A stretch of DNA of 64,000 bases from the NCBI RefSeq assembly GCF_000718135.1, contig NZ_JOEM01000004.1, forward strand, positions 186,001 through 250,000, written 5' to 3'. Positions 52,209-60,499 of this stretch are shown here, one piece after another. The first letter of the stretch is position 1. Every line of letters starts with the position of its first letter. The notes under the pieces were generated by a model. That model did not search any database and was not told where the DNA came from. It worked only from the letters and a program-made list of their open reading frames with translations. Position numbers and translations under genes: made by a program. The stretch comes from Streptomyces cyaneofuscatus (GTDB taxonomy: Bacteria; Actinomycetota; Actinomycetes; Streptomycetales; Streptomycetaceae).

Positions 52209-53129
52209 TCACCGGGGTGGGGCTGAGGGGACGGCCTCGGGGAGGTGCCCGCCTGAGCGCTGCCCGTCGGGCCGGTCCGAGCCCTGGCCGTCGGCGAGCA
52301 GGCGCAGTGCGTCGGCGGAGGGTTGGTCGTTGGCAGTGTAGATCTCCAGCCGGTGGTCGGGGATGTCGGGCTGGAGCCAGACCTGGTAGTCGACGCTGAC
52401 CCTGCCGACGGTCGGGTGGCGCATCCGCATGGTGCCCACGGTGCAGTCGGCGACATCGCCGGTGGCCCACAGCCTGGCGAAGTCGTCGCTGCGCATGACG
52501 AGTGCACCGATGAGCTCGGCCAGCCGGCGATCGGTGGGGTACCGCCCCGCGGTGAACCGCAGGTAGGCCACATGGATCCGGGCGAGTTCGTCCCAGTTCT
52601 CGTGCAGGGCACGGGTGTGGGAGTCGAGGAAGAACATCCGCGGGACGGACGGCCGTCGCGCCGGGTCCTGCGGCGCGTCGAAGTCGACGTGTTCGGCGGT
52701 GAGGGCGTGCCCGGTGCGGTTCCACGCCAGCACATCTCCCCGGCGGCCGAGGACGACGGCCGGGGTGTTGCGGCCCAGGGACTCCAGAAGCGCGAGCACC
52801 CGGGGATGCAGCCGCTGGCGCTGGTGGCGGACCATGCGCGGTTCCGCCCGCCGGAGCGCCAGGTTGTGCAGGTGGGCGCTCTCCGCGGGGTCGAGGGTGA
52901 GGATGCGGGCGAGTGCGTCGAGGACCTGCCGGGAGGCGGCCCCGGCCTGGCCCTGCTCCAGCCGGGTGTAGTAGCCGACGCTCACCCCGGCGAGCTGGGC
53001 CAGCTCCTCCCGCCGGAGCCCGGGGACGCGGCGGGAGGTGCCGTAGGTGCGCAGTCCGATGTCCTCCGGTGTGACCCGGGCGCGGCGGGACTTGAGGAAC
53101 GTCCCGAGGCTCTCCAGTTCCATGGCCAT
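52209..53129 (-). CDS. XRE-family regulator with MmyB-like ligand domain
   Basis: Protein of 306 residues. The N-terminal HTH is RVPGLRREELAQLAGVSVGYYTRLEQGQAGAASRQVLDALARIL, preceded by a helix common to this group. The C-terminal MmyB-like ligand-binding domain includes GDVLAWNRTGHALTAEHVDF and DDFARLWATGDVAD. Members bind fatty acids or other hydrophobic ligands and repress neighbouring transporter or oxidoreductase genes. It is divergent from an MFS exporter gene with an inverted repeat (53162-53186) between them, so it probably controls that exporter. Confidence 0.92.
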   Translation of the reverse strand: MAMELESLGTFLKSRRARVTPEDIGLRTYGTSRRVPGLRREELAQLAGVSVGYYTRLEQGQAGAASRQVLDALARILTLDPAESAHLHNLALRRAEPRMVRHQRQRLHPRVLALLESLGRNTPAVVLGRRGDVLAWNRTGHALTAEHVDFDAPQDPARRPSVPRMFFLDSHTRALHENWDELARIHVAYLRFTAGRYPTDRRLAELIGALVMRSDDFARLWATGDVADCTVGTMRMRHPTVGRVSVDYQVWLQPDIPDHRLEIYTANDQPSADALRLLADGQGSDRPDGQRSGGHLPEAVPSAPPR

Positions 53130-53161
53130 GGCTGCGAGTGTAGGAGGGCACGGCGGGGTCC

Positions 53162-53186
53162 TGGGTATCCCTGCGAGGTGTACCCA
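53162..53186. promoter_or_regulatory. Operator candidate in the XRE-MFS divergent region
   Basis: TGGGTA (53162-53167) and TACCCA (53181-53186), a perfect 6-bp inverted repeat with a 13-nt spacer, centred in the 80-bp gap between the two genes. Confidence 0.5.
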
Positions 53187-53209
53187 CGGCGTGGGGATGG
53201 CTGCGCGTC

Positions 53210-54805
53210 ATGGCGAATCCCAAGCTCGTGTCCATGAAGCGAACTACTGACATCCACCAGCCCGGTCCGCGGGCATGGCTCGGCCTGGCGGTGATCCTCG
53301 GCCCGGTTCTGCTGGTCGCGATGGACGGCTCGGTGCTGTTCCTGGCCATGCCGAAGGTCACCGAAGCCCTCGCGCCGACCGCCGACCAGGCGTTGTGGGC
53401 GCTGGACATCTACGGATTCGTCGTGGGCTCCCTGCTCATCACCTTCGGCGGCATCGGTGACCGGTACGGCCGGCTGAAGCTGCTGATGAGCGGGGTGGCC
53501 CTGTTCGGTCTCGCCTCGCTGGGAGCGGCGTTCGCGTCGAGCCCCGACACGCTCATCGCCTTCCGGGCGCTCATGGGCCTGGCGGGGGCGACGCTGCTGC
53601 CCTCGGCGCTCGCGGTGCTCGGCGAACTGTTCGCGGACCCAAGGCAGCGGGCCCAGGCGATCGGCATCTTCGCCGCCGCCTTCGCCGCCGGGTTCGCGAT
53701 CGGGCCGGCGGTCGGCGGGCAGTTGTTGAGCCACTTCTGGTGGGGTTCGGTCTTCCTGGTCAACCTCCCGGTCCTCGTGCTGTTCCTCGTCCTGGCCCCG
53801 TTCCTGCTCCGCGAGGTGGCGACCTCGCGCACGGGCCGCATAGACGTCCTGAGCACCGTGCAGTCCGTGGCCGGCCTCCTGCTGACCATCTACGCCGTCA
53901 AGCACCTGGCCGCGGAGGGCTGGTCGACGGCCGTCGCGGCCGTGGGGGTGGCCGGCCTGGCGGTGCTGGTGTGGTTCGTCCGGCGGCAGCTCACGCTGGA
54001 GCATCCGCTGATCGACTTCAGGCTGTTCCGGGACCGGGTGTTCACCGTCGCGATCATCACCGGGCTGCTGCCGCTCGCCGCGTGGTCGGCGACCGCCTAC
54101 CTCTCGGGGGTCTACCTCCAGTCCGTACTGGGGATCCCCATCCTGCGCGCCGCGCTGCTCGCCCTCCCCGGGGCCCTGCTGCTCACCGTCACGTGCATCG
54201 TGACGCCGATGCTGGTCGCGCGCATCGGCAAGCGGACGGCGCTCGTCACGTGCCACCTCCTCGTGGCCGCCGGTCTGCTCCTGCTGCTGCCCGTCGCGTC
54301 CTCCGGCGGGGTGGGCTGGTACATCGCGTCCACGGTGCTCGCCGGGGTCGGGTACGGCATCTCGTTCAGCCTCGTCGCCGAGACGGCCGTCGCCGCGGTT
54401 CCGGCCGAACGGGCCGGGTCGGCGGCCGCGATCGCCGAGACCAGCAACGAGCTCGGCAACGCTCTGGGCATCGCGCTGCTCGGCTCGCTGTCCGTCCTCG
54501 TCTTCCGCCTCCAGGGCCCTGACCTCGCCGGTACGTTCGGCGAGACGGTCGCCCTCCCCGGCCTCGCGCAGGCGGTGGTCGACCAGGCGCAGGACGCCTT
54601 CGTCACCGGCCTCCGGGTGGTCGCCGTCACCGCCGCCCTCCTCCACATCGTCCTCGGCCTGCTCACCCTGCGCCGGGTTCCGAAGTCTCCGAAGTCCCTG
54701 GAGGACGAGGGGGGTGCCGGCCGGGGCGGCGAGGGCGACCGCCCGGAGGCCGCCGGGGCGGAGGCCTCCGGGTCGGGCGGCGAGAGGGAGGCCGCCATGC
54801 CCTGA
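53210..54805 (+). CDS. MFS drug:proton antiporter (DHA2, 14-TM type)
   Basis: Protein of 531 residues and about fourteen membrane segments. The DHA2 signatures are LDIYGFVVGSLLITFGGIGDRYGRLKLLMSG (motif A region) and RALMGLAGATLLPSALAVLGELF, with a later motif C-like stretch GPAVGGQLL. The C-terminus is a charged Gly/Glu-rich tail. This is the quinolone/methyl-viologen (SmvA/QacA-like) exporter group; substrate unknown. ATG at 53210 follows GGGGATGG; ATG 53234 is an alternative. The divergent XRE regulator probably controls it. Confidence 0.93.
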   Translation: MANPKLVSMKRTTDIHQPGPRAWLGLAVILGPVLLVAMDGSVLFLAMPKVTEALAPTADQALWALDIYGFVVGSLLITFGGIGDRYGRLKLLMSGVALFGLASLGAAFASSPDTLIAFRALMGLAGATLLPSALAVLGELFADPRQRAQAIGIFAAAFAAGFAIGPAVGGQLLSHFWWGSVFLVNLPVLVLFLVLAPFLLREVATSRTGRIDVLSTVQSVAGLLLTIYAVKHLAAEGWSTAVAAVGVAGLAVLVWFVRRQLTLEHPLIDFRLFRDRVFTVAIITGLLPLAAWSATAYLSGVYLQSVLGIPILRAALLALPGALLLTVTCIVTPMLVARIGKRTALVTCHLLVAAGLLLLLPVASSGGVGWYIASTVLAGVGYGISFSLVAETAVAAVPAERAGSAAAIAETSNELGNALGIALLGSLSVLVFRLQGPDLAGTFGETVALPGLAQAVVDQAQDAFVTGLRVVAVTAALLHIVLGLLTLRRVPKSPKSLEDEGGAGRGGEGDRPEAAGAEASGSGGEREAAMP

Positions 54806-54890
54806 GCCGAAAAATGCCCGGCACGGATGCGGCCGGACTGCCACGATGACCTTCGTCCACCCGCCCCCGCCCCGAGCCTGGAGGCGCTCC

Positions 54891-55547
54891 ATGAGCCCCG
54901 GCCCCGCCCTCGTCCCGGCCGACCCCAGCGTCCTGCACCCGATGCCCGGGCAGCCGCGCGTGGTGCAGTTGAAGCCGCTGGTCACCTCGGAGCTGATCGA
55001 GGTGGGGGCGTACTCGTACTACGACGACCCCGAGTACGCCACGGAGTTCGAGACCCGGAACGTGCTCTACCACTACGGCCCGGAACGCCTGGTCATCGGC
55101 AAGTTCTGCGCGCTGGGGACGGGGGTACGGTTCATCATGAACGGCGCCAACCACCGTATGGACGGCCCGTCCACGTTCCCGTTCCCGACGCTCGGCGGCT
55201 CTTGGGCCGACCACTTCGACCTGCTGACGGGCCTGCCCAACCGAGGCGACACGGTGATCGGCAACGACGTGTGGATCGGCTACGAGGCGGTCATCATGCC
55301 GGGCGTCCGCATCGGGCATGGCGCGATCATCAGCTCGCGGTCCGTGGTCGTCTCGGACGTCCCGGACTACGGCATCGTCGGCGGCAACCCGGCCGGCCTG
55401 ATCCGCACCCGGTACGAGGAGGCGGACATCGCGCGCCTGTTGGCGGTGGCGTGGTGGGACTGGCCGACGGAGCACCTGACACGCCATATCCGTACGGTGA
55501 TGTCGGGCACGGTGGCGGAGCTGGAGGCGGCGGCTCCCCGGGACTGA
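54891..55547 (+). CDS. Hexapeptide acetyltransferase, Vat/CatB type
   Basis: Protein of 218 residues from ATG at 54891, with GGAGG six bases upstream. The left-handed beta-helix repeats begin GPERLVIGKFCALGTGVRFIMNGANHRMDG; the catalytic-type His is in NGANHRMDG. It continues with GDTVIGNDVWIGYEAVIMPGVRIGHGAIISSRSVV and IVGGNPAGLIR. This matches the xenobiotic acetyltransferase (streptogramin/chloramphenicol) family; the real substrate is unknown. It stands 85 bp after the MFS exporter on the same strand, so the two may form a resistance-like pair. Confidence 0.88.
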   Translation: MSPGPALVPADPSVLHPMPGQPRVVQLKPLVTSELIEVGAYSYYDDPEYATEFETRNVLYHYGPERLVIGKFCALGTGVRFIMNGANHRMDGPSTFPFPTLGGSWADHFDLLTGLPNRGDTVIGNDVWIGYEAVIMPGVRIGHGAIISSRSVVVSDVPDYGIVGGNPAGLIRTRYEEADIARLLAVAWWDWPTEHLTRHIRTVMSGTVAELEAAAPRD

Positions 55548-55560
55548 GACGCGAAGCGCC

Positions 55561-55593
55561 CGCCCCCGGCCTCCGCGAAGGAGTCCGGGGGCG
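55561..55593 (+). terminator. Terminator after the acetyltransferase
   Basis: CGCCCCCGG with CCGGGGGCG, plus an inner CTCC/GGAG extension and a small loop. Confidence 0.8.
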
Positions 55594-55614
55594 CTAGGGG
55601 TCGACCTACCGCAG

Positions 55615-56100
55615 TTGCTTCCCTGCTTGCCGGGCGAGATCTTCAGGATCGCGGCCACGGCGTCCGTGATCTCCTGCTCACGCACTTCACGCACCCATAC
55701 GCTGTGGAGCTGGCCGGCCCCCTCTCACTTCGTCACCGAGCCGATCGAGCTTCCCGACGGCCGCAAGGTCCGCGTCAGCGCCTACCCCGACGGCAGTATC
55801 CGGTTCCGGGTGGACGGGCTGCCGTACGTCCTCACCGAGGCGTACCTCAGCGGTATCCCCGAGAAGGACAACGTCTGCCCCCACCTCTTCCAGACCCGGG
55901 TGGACAAGGCGTTCGATGTGCGGGTGACCGCCGTCGGTCATCGGTTGTTCGGGGCCCGGGTCGACAGCCCCGATCTCGACTGGCGGCGTCGCCAGAACCT
56001 CATGCGGTGCGGGCCGATGGAGGTGCCCGAAGCGGTGCGGGTCTCCGTCATCGCCTACCTCACCCACTTCCGTCTGGTGTACGGGGCGTTCGACTTCGCC
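55615..56100 (+). pseudogene. ATP-grasp RiPP-maturase fragment, N-terminally scrambled
   Basis: The open frame runs on to 56331 but is a composite. From about 55732 it shows LPDGRKVRVSAYPDGSIRF and VDGLPYVLTEAYLSG, a segment I cannot place. From about 55876 it reads CPHLFQTRVDKAFDVRV, then GARVDSPDLDWRRRQ, and MEVPEAVRVSVIAYLTHF up to YGAFDFA at 56100. This is the central part of ATP-grasp ribosomal peptide maturases (TgmB/MvdD-like). The N-terminal half is missing and the sequence after 56100 is unrelated in this frame; the expected continuation lies on the other strand (56149-56325). Confidence 0.7.
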
Positions 56101-56152
56101 CCTCGGCCAGTACGTCGGCGAGGGCGGCGCGCAGTTGAGCGGATGTGCTCAC
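56101..56152 (-). pseudogene. Methyltransferase N-terminal fragment in inverted segment
   Basis: GTG at 56152 overlaps the stop of the ATP-grasp fragment as GTGA and encodes VSTSAQLRAALADVLAEG. This resembles the start of the protein methyltransferase that follows the ATP-grasp gene in such clusters. The match ends at the breakpoint near 56101. Confidence 0.55.
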
Positions 56153-56325
56153 GGTTCCGAGCCTTTCTCCAGCTGATCGGCGAGAGCATGGGCGACCGCG
56201 TCGGTGATGCCGGGCGGCTGCCATGCCCACTGCCCGTTGGGGTTGCACTCAAGGAAGTACCAGGCCCCGTCACGGGTTACGGCCAGGAACCGCGACCGGA
56301 CGGTTCCTGCCCGGGTACACCAGCT
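56149..56325 (-). pseudogene. ATP-grasp RiPP-maturase C-terminal fragment, inverted
   Basis: On the minus strand, FLAVTRDGAWYFLECNPNGQ, then WAWQPPGITDAVAHALADQ and a stop at 56149-56151. The FLECNPNGQW motif is the metal- and ATP-binding end of the maturases and should directly follow the FGAFDFA-type motif. Flipping 56101-56280 joins FDFA (at 56100) to VTRDGAWYFLEC in frame, restoring the order. Confidence 0.7.
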
Positions 56326-56642
56326 TCATGATCGCCCGCCCGCACGACCGGCCACCCCGTCCGCCCCTGGCCCTGTTGCCCGGCGAGGAACGGCCCAGCC
56401 TGATCGACCCTGCGGTGATCGGGACGTGGACAGGTGGTTGGGTGGCCCAGCTCGCGGCGCCGGCGGCGGAACGTATGGGGTCGGGGCCTGAACAGATCCT
56501 CTGGGACGTCTCGACCGGCTCCCAGGCGCGGACGGCGCCCGGGCCGGGTGGCGGGTGGACGGTCGTGCAGCGTGGTCCCGTACGGCTGTGGGACCGGGTC
56601 GAGACCGCGATCCCGTGGCTTCGTGCTGCCCCGATGCCGTAA
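56290..56642 (+). pseudogene. Methyltransferase C-terminal fragment
   Basis: Open frame encoding GTATGRFLPGYTSFMIARPH, LLPGEERPSLIDPAVIGTW, ERMGSGPEQILWDVSTGSQA and GGWTVVQRGPVRLWDRVETA. I recognise this as the C-terminal region of the SAM methyltransferase of ATP-grasp RiPP clusters. The catalytic Rossmann core is absent, so only the ends of the gene survive. It is assigned from remembered family features. Confidence 0.55.
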
Positions 56643-56660
56643 GGAAGATAACCCGAGACC

Positions 56661-57068
56661 GTGTTGCAGTGCACCGCCGTGGCACCCGTTCCGTACGCCG
56701 AGGCGCTCCTCGCGCTCGCCACCCTGGAGGGAGGGCCCGAGCACCCGCCCGATGTACTCGCCCCGGACGAGTTCCTGCTCTGCGAACTGGGCGAGCACGA
56801 CGAGTCGGTGGAGCACGCCGCGTACCTCTGGGCAGCCCGGACCCCGGACGTGGACCAGGACCTGTGGCTGCTCTATGCCGGCACCGGCGCCCACCGCCTC
56901 TACCGGCTCGACATCCTGCCCCTGTGCCCCGCCCGCCTCCGCGGCCTGGCCACCCACACGGTCACCTCATGCGCGTACTTCGACCACCACCCCGGCCCGC
57001 ACTCCTTCTTCGTGACCGACCCCCTCGGGGACCTGATCACGTCGCCCAACGGCATCGACGAGCCCTGA
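56661..57068 (+). CDS. Hypothetical protein, 135 residues
   Basis: Unrecognised. From GTG at 56661, an acidic, soluble protein: DEFLLCELGEHDESVEHAAYLWAA and RTPDVDQDLWLLYAGTGAH, ending FFVTDPLGDLITSPNGIDEP. Codon bias is normal, so it is probably a real gene. It could be a further part of the decayed neighbouring cassette or an independent gene. It is convergent with the decarboxylase gene; the stops lie back to back (57068/57069) with no room for a terminator. AAGGAAG upstream is a weak ribosome-binding site. Confidence 0.65.
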   Translation: MLQCTAVAPVPYAEALLALATLEGGPEHPPDVLAPDEFLLCELGEHDESVEHAAYLWAARTPDVDQDLWLLYAGTGAHRLYRLDILPLCPARLRGLATHTVTSCAYFDHHPGPHSFFVTDPLGDLITSPNGIDEP

Positions 57069-58610
57069 TCAGGGCGTGCGCCGCTGGAACACCGACCCCA
57101 CGAACTCCGTCAGCAGCCGTTCCTTCAGCCGGACCGGCAGGGTGTCCAGCAGGAAGAGGACCGGAGCCATCCGCTCCGGAAGCCCGCCCGGCTCACCCGA
57201 CCCGTCCGGCCCCTCCCCCAGGCCCGCGAAGGCCAGGATGCCCGCCACGTCCTCCGGGGTGAGGGTGTCGGGGTCCAGGGTCGCCGCCAGGTCCGTGAGG
57301 GCTGGGTCGGCGGTGGTCGGGGGCAGGGATCGGGCCGAGGTCAGGGCTTCCGGGAGGTCGGTGAGGAGGGCGTCCACGCGGTCGACCGTGGCGGGGGTCA
57401 GGGTGAGGTGGAGGTTGGGCGGGAGGCCGTCGAAGGAGAGCTGGGGCTGGAGGTACCAGCCGCGTACGCGCATCTCGTCGGCCAGGTGCAGGAGGAGGCT
57501 CAGGTCGGGCGTGCCGGAGGGCCGGTCGGGTGTGGCGGAGGTGAGGACCGTGAACGCGACCAGGCCCGCCTCCGGTTCGCCGAGGATGTGGAGGTCCGGG
57601 GTGGCCCGGAGGCCCTCGAGGAGGTGGTCGGAGGCTTCCGCCACCCTTGCGGCCAAGGTCGTGTAGCCGTCCTCGCCTATGTGCTGGAGCACCGCCCACG
57701 CCTGGGCCAGCAGGCCCGCCGACTTGGTGCCCTGGACCGTCGGGTTGACCACCGGGTAGCCCGGCCAGCCCGCGTGGGCGAAGTACTGGTGGCGGCGGAG
57801 TTCGGCGTCCCGGTAGAGGACCACGGAGGCGCCCTTGTCCGCGTAGCCGTACTTGTGCAGGTCGACCGAGAGGGACGTCACGCCGGGGAGGGAGAGGTCG
57901 AAGGGTTCCACCGTGCGGCCCGCCTTGCGAAGGTACGGGAGCAGCCAGCCGCCGATGCACGCGTCCACATGGCACAGCACCTCGTGCTCCGCCGCCGCCT
58001 CCGCGATCCTCGCCACCGGGTCGATGACCCCGTGCGCGTACGAGGGGGCCGAGGCGACCACCAGGGCGGTACGGGGAGTGATCGCGGCGGCCATCGCGGT
58101 GGGGTTGGCCTTGTACGTCACCGGGTCCACCGGGACCACCACCGGTTCCAGGCCCAGGTAGGCGGCCGCCTTGTGGAACGCGGCGTGCGCGGTGGACGGG
58201 AGCACCAGTTGGGGGTCGGTCACGCCACGGGTCGAACGGGCGTGGTCCCTCGCCGTCTTGACCGCCAGCAGGATCGATTCGGTGCCGCCGCTGGTGAAGG
58301 TGCCCTGCGTCTGCGGTGACCCGCCGAGGAGCGCCGCCGCCGCTCCCACCAGGTCGTTCTCCAAGCGCGCCACGCTCGGGAAGACCGTGGGGTCGAGGCC
58401 GTTGACGGTGGCGTACGCGGCGTAGGCCTCGGTGGCCAGCTCGTCCAGGCCCTCGCGCCCGGGGTCGTAGACGTAGGCGAAGGTCCGGCCGCCCCGCGTG
58501 GGGGCGTCGGCGGTGCGCAGCGCCTTGAGTTCGGTGAGGATCTCTGCCGCCGGGCGGCCTGCGGGGAGCGCGGGGGTCTCTTGGGCGCTTGCTGCGGGGT
58601 CAGGCTGCAC
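57069..58610 (-). CDS. PLP-dependent decarboxylase (group II type)
   Basis: Protein of 513 residues, fold type I. The lysine that binds PLP lies in SLSVDLHKYGYADKGASVVLYRD. Other family features are GTFTSGGTESILLAVKTARDHAR, VDACIGGWLLPYLR and NPTVQGTKSAG. The pattern is between glutamate decarboxylase and sphingosine-1-phosphate lyase-like enzymes. GTG at 58610 overlaps the end of the upstream symporter gene by 11 bp, so the two are co-translated. The pair may import and break down a compound, but the substrate is unknown. Confidence 0.9.
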   Translation of the reverse strand: MQPDPAASAQETPALPAGRPAAEILTELKALRTADAPTRGGRTFAYVYDPGREGLDELATEAYAAYATVNGLDPTVFPSVARLENDLVGAAAALLGGSPQTQGTFTSGGTESILLAVKTARDHARSTRGVTDPQLVLPSTAHAAFHKAAAYLGLEPVVVPVDPVTYKANPTAMAAAITPRTALVVASAPSYAHGVIDPVARIAEAAAEHEVLCHVDACIGGWLLPYLRKAGRTVEPFDLSLPGVTSLSVDLHKYGYADKGASVVLYRDAELRRHQYFAHAGWPGYPVVNPTVQGTKSAGLLAQAWAVLQHIGEDGYTTLAARVAEASDHLLEGLRATPDLHILGEPEAGLVAFTVLTSATPDRPSGTPDLSLLLHLADEMRVRGWYLQPQLSFDGLPPNLHLTLTPATVDRVDALLTDLPEALTSARSLPPTTADPALTDLAATLDPDTLTPEDVAGILAFAGLGEGPDGSGEPGGLPERMAPVLFLLDTLPVRLKERLLTEFVGSVFQRRTP

Positions 58611-60012
58611 AGGTGGCGTCCTCCGGGGCGTCGACGGGGTCCTCGCGGTAGTGGTGGAGCAGCCACAGGCTCGCGGCGGCGAGGAGTGCGGGCAGCAGGC
58701 TCATACCCGCCGTGATGCCGGTCAGCGCGGCGGCCGGCTGGGCGACCTCGTGGTCGGCGTCCGAGGAGCGGAAACCGGTCACCGTGAGGACGAGCGCGAA
58801 GACGCCCGCCCCCAGCGCGAACGCCAGCGTCTCGGCCGCCGTCCACAGGCCGGTGAACGTGGCCGCGCGCCGCTTGCCCGTACGGGCGGTGTCGGCGGCC
58901 AGCGTGTCCGCGAGCAGGGTGAGCGGGAGGAGTTGGAGGCCCGCGTAGGCGATGCCGATGACCGCGACGGCGGCGTATCCGAAGGCGTTGCCGACCTGGC
59001 CGGTGAAGGCGAGGGCCGCCGCCCCGGCGACGTACAGCACGGTGGCGCAGCCCTGCGCGTACTTCGCGCCGCGCAGCCGGGCCAGCCTCGTCCACACCGG
59101 CATGACCAGGACCAACGGGCCGATCAGGCAGGCGAAGAGCGGGGTGACGGCGCCCGGTGAGCCGAGGGTGTACGTGGCGAAGTACTGGACCCCCGCCAGC
59201 ATCACGCCCACCGCCAGCGCCTGGAGGAACCACATGCCGGCCAGGAAGAGGAACGGCCGGTTCGTGCGGGCCACGGCCAGTTGGGCGCGGAGGGAGGGTT
59301 CGGCGGTGGAGCGGGCCACTGCGGGGGCCCACCGGGTGGTGAACCAGGCGCCGAACATGCCCACCGCGAGCAGGACGGCGACGGCTATGCCCATGAGGCG
59401 GTAGCTCGCGGGGGTGCCGCCGTCCGCATGGGCGATCGCCGGGGCCAGCGCGCCGGAGAGCAGGATCGCGGCGCCGAGGAAGCCCACCCGCCAGCTCAGC
59501 ACCCGGCGGCGCTCGGCCGGGTCGTCGGTGATCTCGGCGGGCATCGTGACGTACGGGACCTGGAAGACCGCGTAGGCGGTCGCGGCGAGCAGGAAGAGGG
59601 CGGCGACGTACGCGGCGGCGGCCATGCCGCGCAGCGGGGGCGCGGCGAAAATCAGCGCGAAGAGCGGCGGCAGGGTGCAGGCGCCGATGAGGAGGAACGG
59701 CCGGCGCGGGCCGCCGCGCAGCCGGCTGCGGTCGGAGAGCGCGCCGACGAGCGGGTTGATCAGGACATCCCAGGCCTTGGGCAGGAAGACCGCCGCCCCG
59801 GCGAGGGCCGGGGAGACGGCGAGCACGTTGGTCAGGTAGTACAGCAGGATCAGGCCGGGGACGGTGGCGAAGGTCCCGGTGCAGAGCGAGCCGAGGCCGT
59901 ACCCGATCCGCACCCGGCGCGGGAGGAGGAGCGGGCCCGGAATCCCGGGACTCCCCGGGCCCTGCTCCGTACCGCTGTCGTGGCGGCTCTCGGTCGGCAT
60001 GGGGCAGATCAT
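58600..60012 (-). CDS. GPH-type MFS symporter
   Basis: Protein of about 466-470 residues and twelve membrane segments. GLGSLCTGTFATVPGLILLYYLTNVL and AVFLPKAWDVLINPLVGALSDRSR are characteristic of the glycoside-pentoside-hexuronide:cation symporters (MelB-like), including the conserved Asp/Asn near WDVLINPLVGALSD. YVTMPAEITDDPAERRRVLSWR is the usual cytosolic-loop motif. The start is at ATG 60012 or 60000; neither has a ribosome-binding site. It overlaps the decarboxylase gene by 11 bp. Confidence 0.9.
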   Translation of the reverse strand: MICPMPTESRHDSGTEQGPGSPGIPGPLLLPRRVRIGYGLGSLCTGTFATVPGLILLYYLTNVLAVSPALAGAAVFLPKAWDVLINPLVGALSDRSRLRGGPRRPFLLIGACTLPPLFALIFAAPPLRGMAAAAYVAALFLLAATAYAVFQVPYVTMPAEITDDPAERRRVLSWRVGFLGAAILLSGALAPAIAHADGGTPASYRLMGIAVAVLLAVGMFGAWFTTRWAPAVARSTAEPSLRAQLAVARTNRPFLFLAGMWFLQALAVGVMLAGVQYFATYTLGSPGAVTPLFACLIGPLVLVMPVWTRLARLRGAKYAQGCATVLYVAGAAALAFTGQVGNAFGYAAVAVIGIAYAGLQLLPLTLLADTLAADTARTGKRRAATFTGLWTAAETLAFALGAGVFALVLTVTGFRSSDADHEVAQPAAALTGITAGMSLLPALLAAASLWLLHHYREDPVDAPEDATCAA

Positions 60013-60083
60013 GAACGAGAGTTCGAGCGAAGGGCAAGGGGTGGGGCCGGAGCCCTCTCAGCTCACCGCGTGCCCTCGTCGGC

Positions 60084-60461
60084 TCATTGCGTGCCCTCGT
60101 CCGCCACGCAGAACTCGTTGCCCTGCGGGTCCTGCAGGACGTTCCAGACCAGGCCGTGCATGGAGTGCTCGCCGATCACCGTCGCCCCCAGCCCCACCAG
60201 GCGCTCCACGTCCGCCGGGCGGTCGGGCGACGCGAAGTCGACGTGCACCCGGTTCTTGACGGACTTGGGCTCGGGCACCCGCTGGAAGCCGAGGAACAGC
60301 GGCGTGGCGGGGACGATGACGAACTCGCCGTAGTCCCGCGTGCCCTCCACTCCCAGCGCCGTGGCCCACCAGGCGGCGAGCGTCTGCGGGTCGGGACAGT
60401 CGATCGTGATCATCTCCGGTGAGATTCGCACGGTCCTCACCGTACGATCCGCCACTGACAA
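60084..60461 (-). CDS. VOC-family (glyoxalase-like) protein
   Basis: Protein of 125 residues with the paired beta-alpha-beta fold: ITIDCPDPQTLAAWWATALG at the first half, VHVDFASPDRPADVERLVGLGAT, then VLQDPQGNEFCVAD. The conserved metal-binding His (VHVDF) and Glu (GNEFCV) are present. Family members include glyoxalases, dioxygenases and antibiotic-binding proteins; no specific substrate is evident. It is preceded on its strand by the DsbA-family gene and a strong palindrome. Confidence 0.88.
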   Translation of the reverse strand: MSVADRTVRTVRISPEMITIDCPDPQTLAAWWATALGVEGTRDYGEFVIVPATPLFLGFQRVPEPKSVKNRVHVDFASPDRPADVERLVGLGATVIGEHSMHGLVWNVLQDPQGNEFCVADEGTQ

Positions 60462-60462
60462 C

Positions 60463-60492
60463 GGGCCGGGAGCACGCGCGTGCTCCCGGCCC
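60463..60492. terminator. Perfect 30-bp palindrome downstream of the DsbA gene
   Basis: GGGCCGGGAGCACGC followed directly by its reverse complement: 15+15 bases without a spacer, allowing for a small terminal loop. It lies between the DsbA and VOC genes and probably acts as a terminator. Confidence 0.75.
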
Positions 60493-60499
60493 GACCAGG

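Noticed and set aside
55612..55694. Minus-strand stretch encoding VREQEITDAVAAILKISPGKQ, which looks like coding sequence
   Set aside because: Too short, no start or domain context, and the frame breaks next to the terminator at 55561-55593; at most an unassignable gene fragment.
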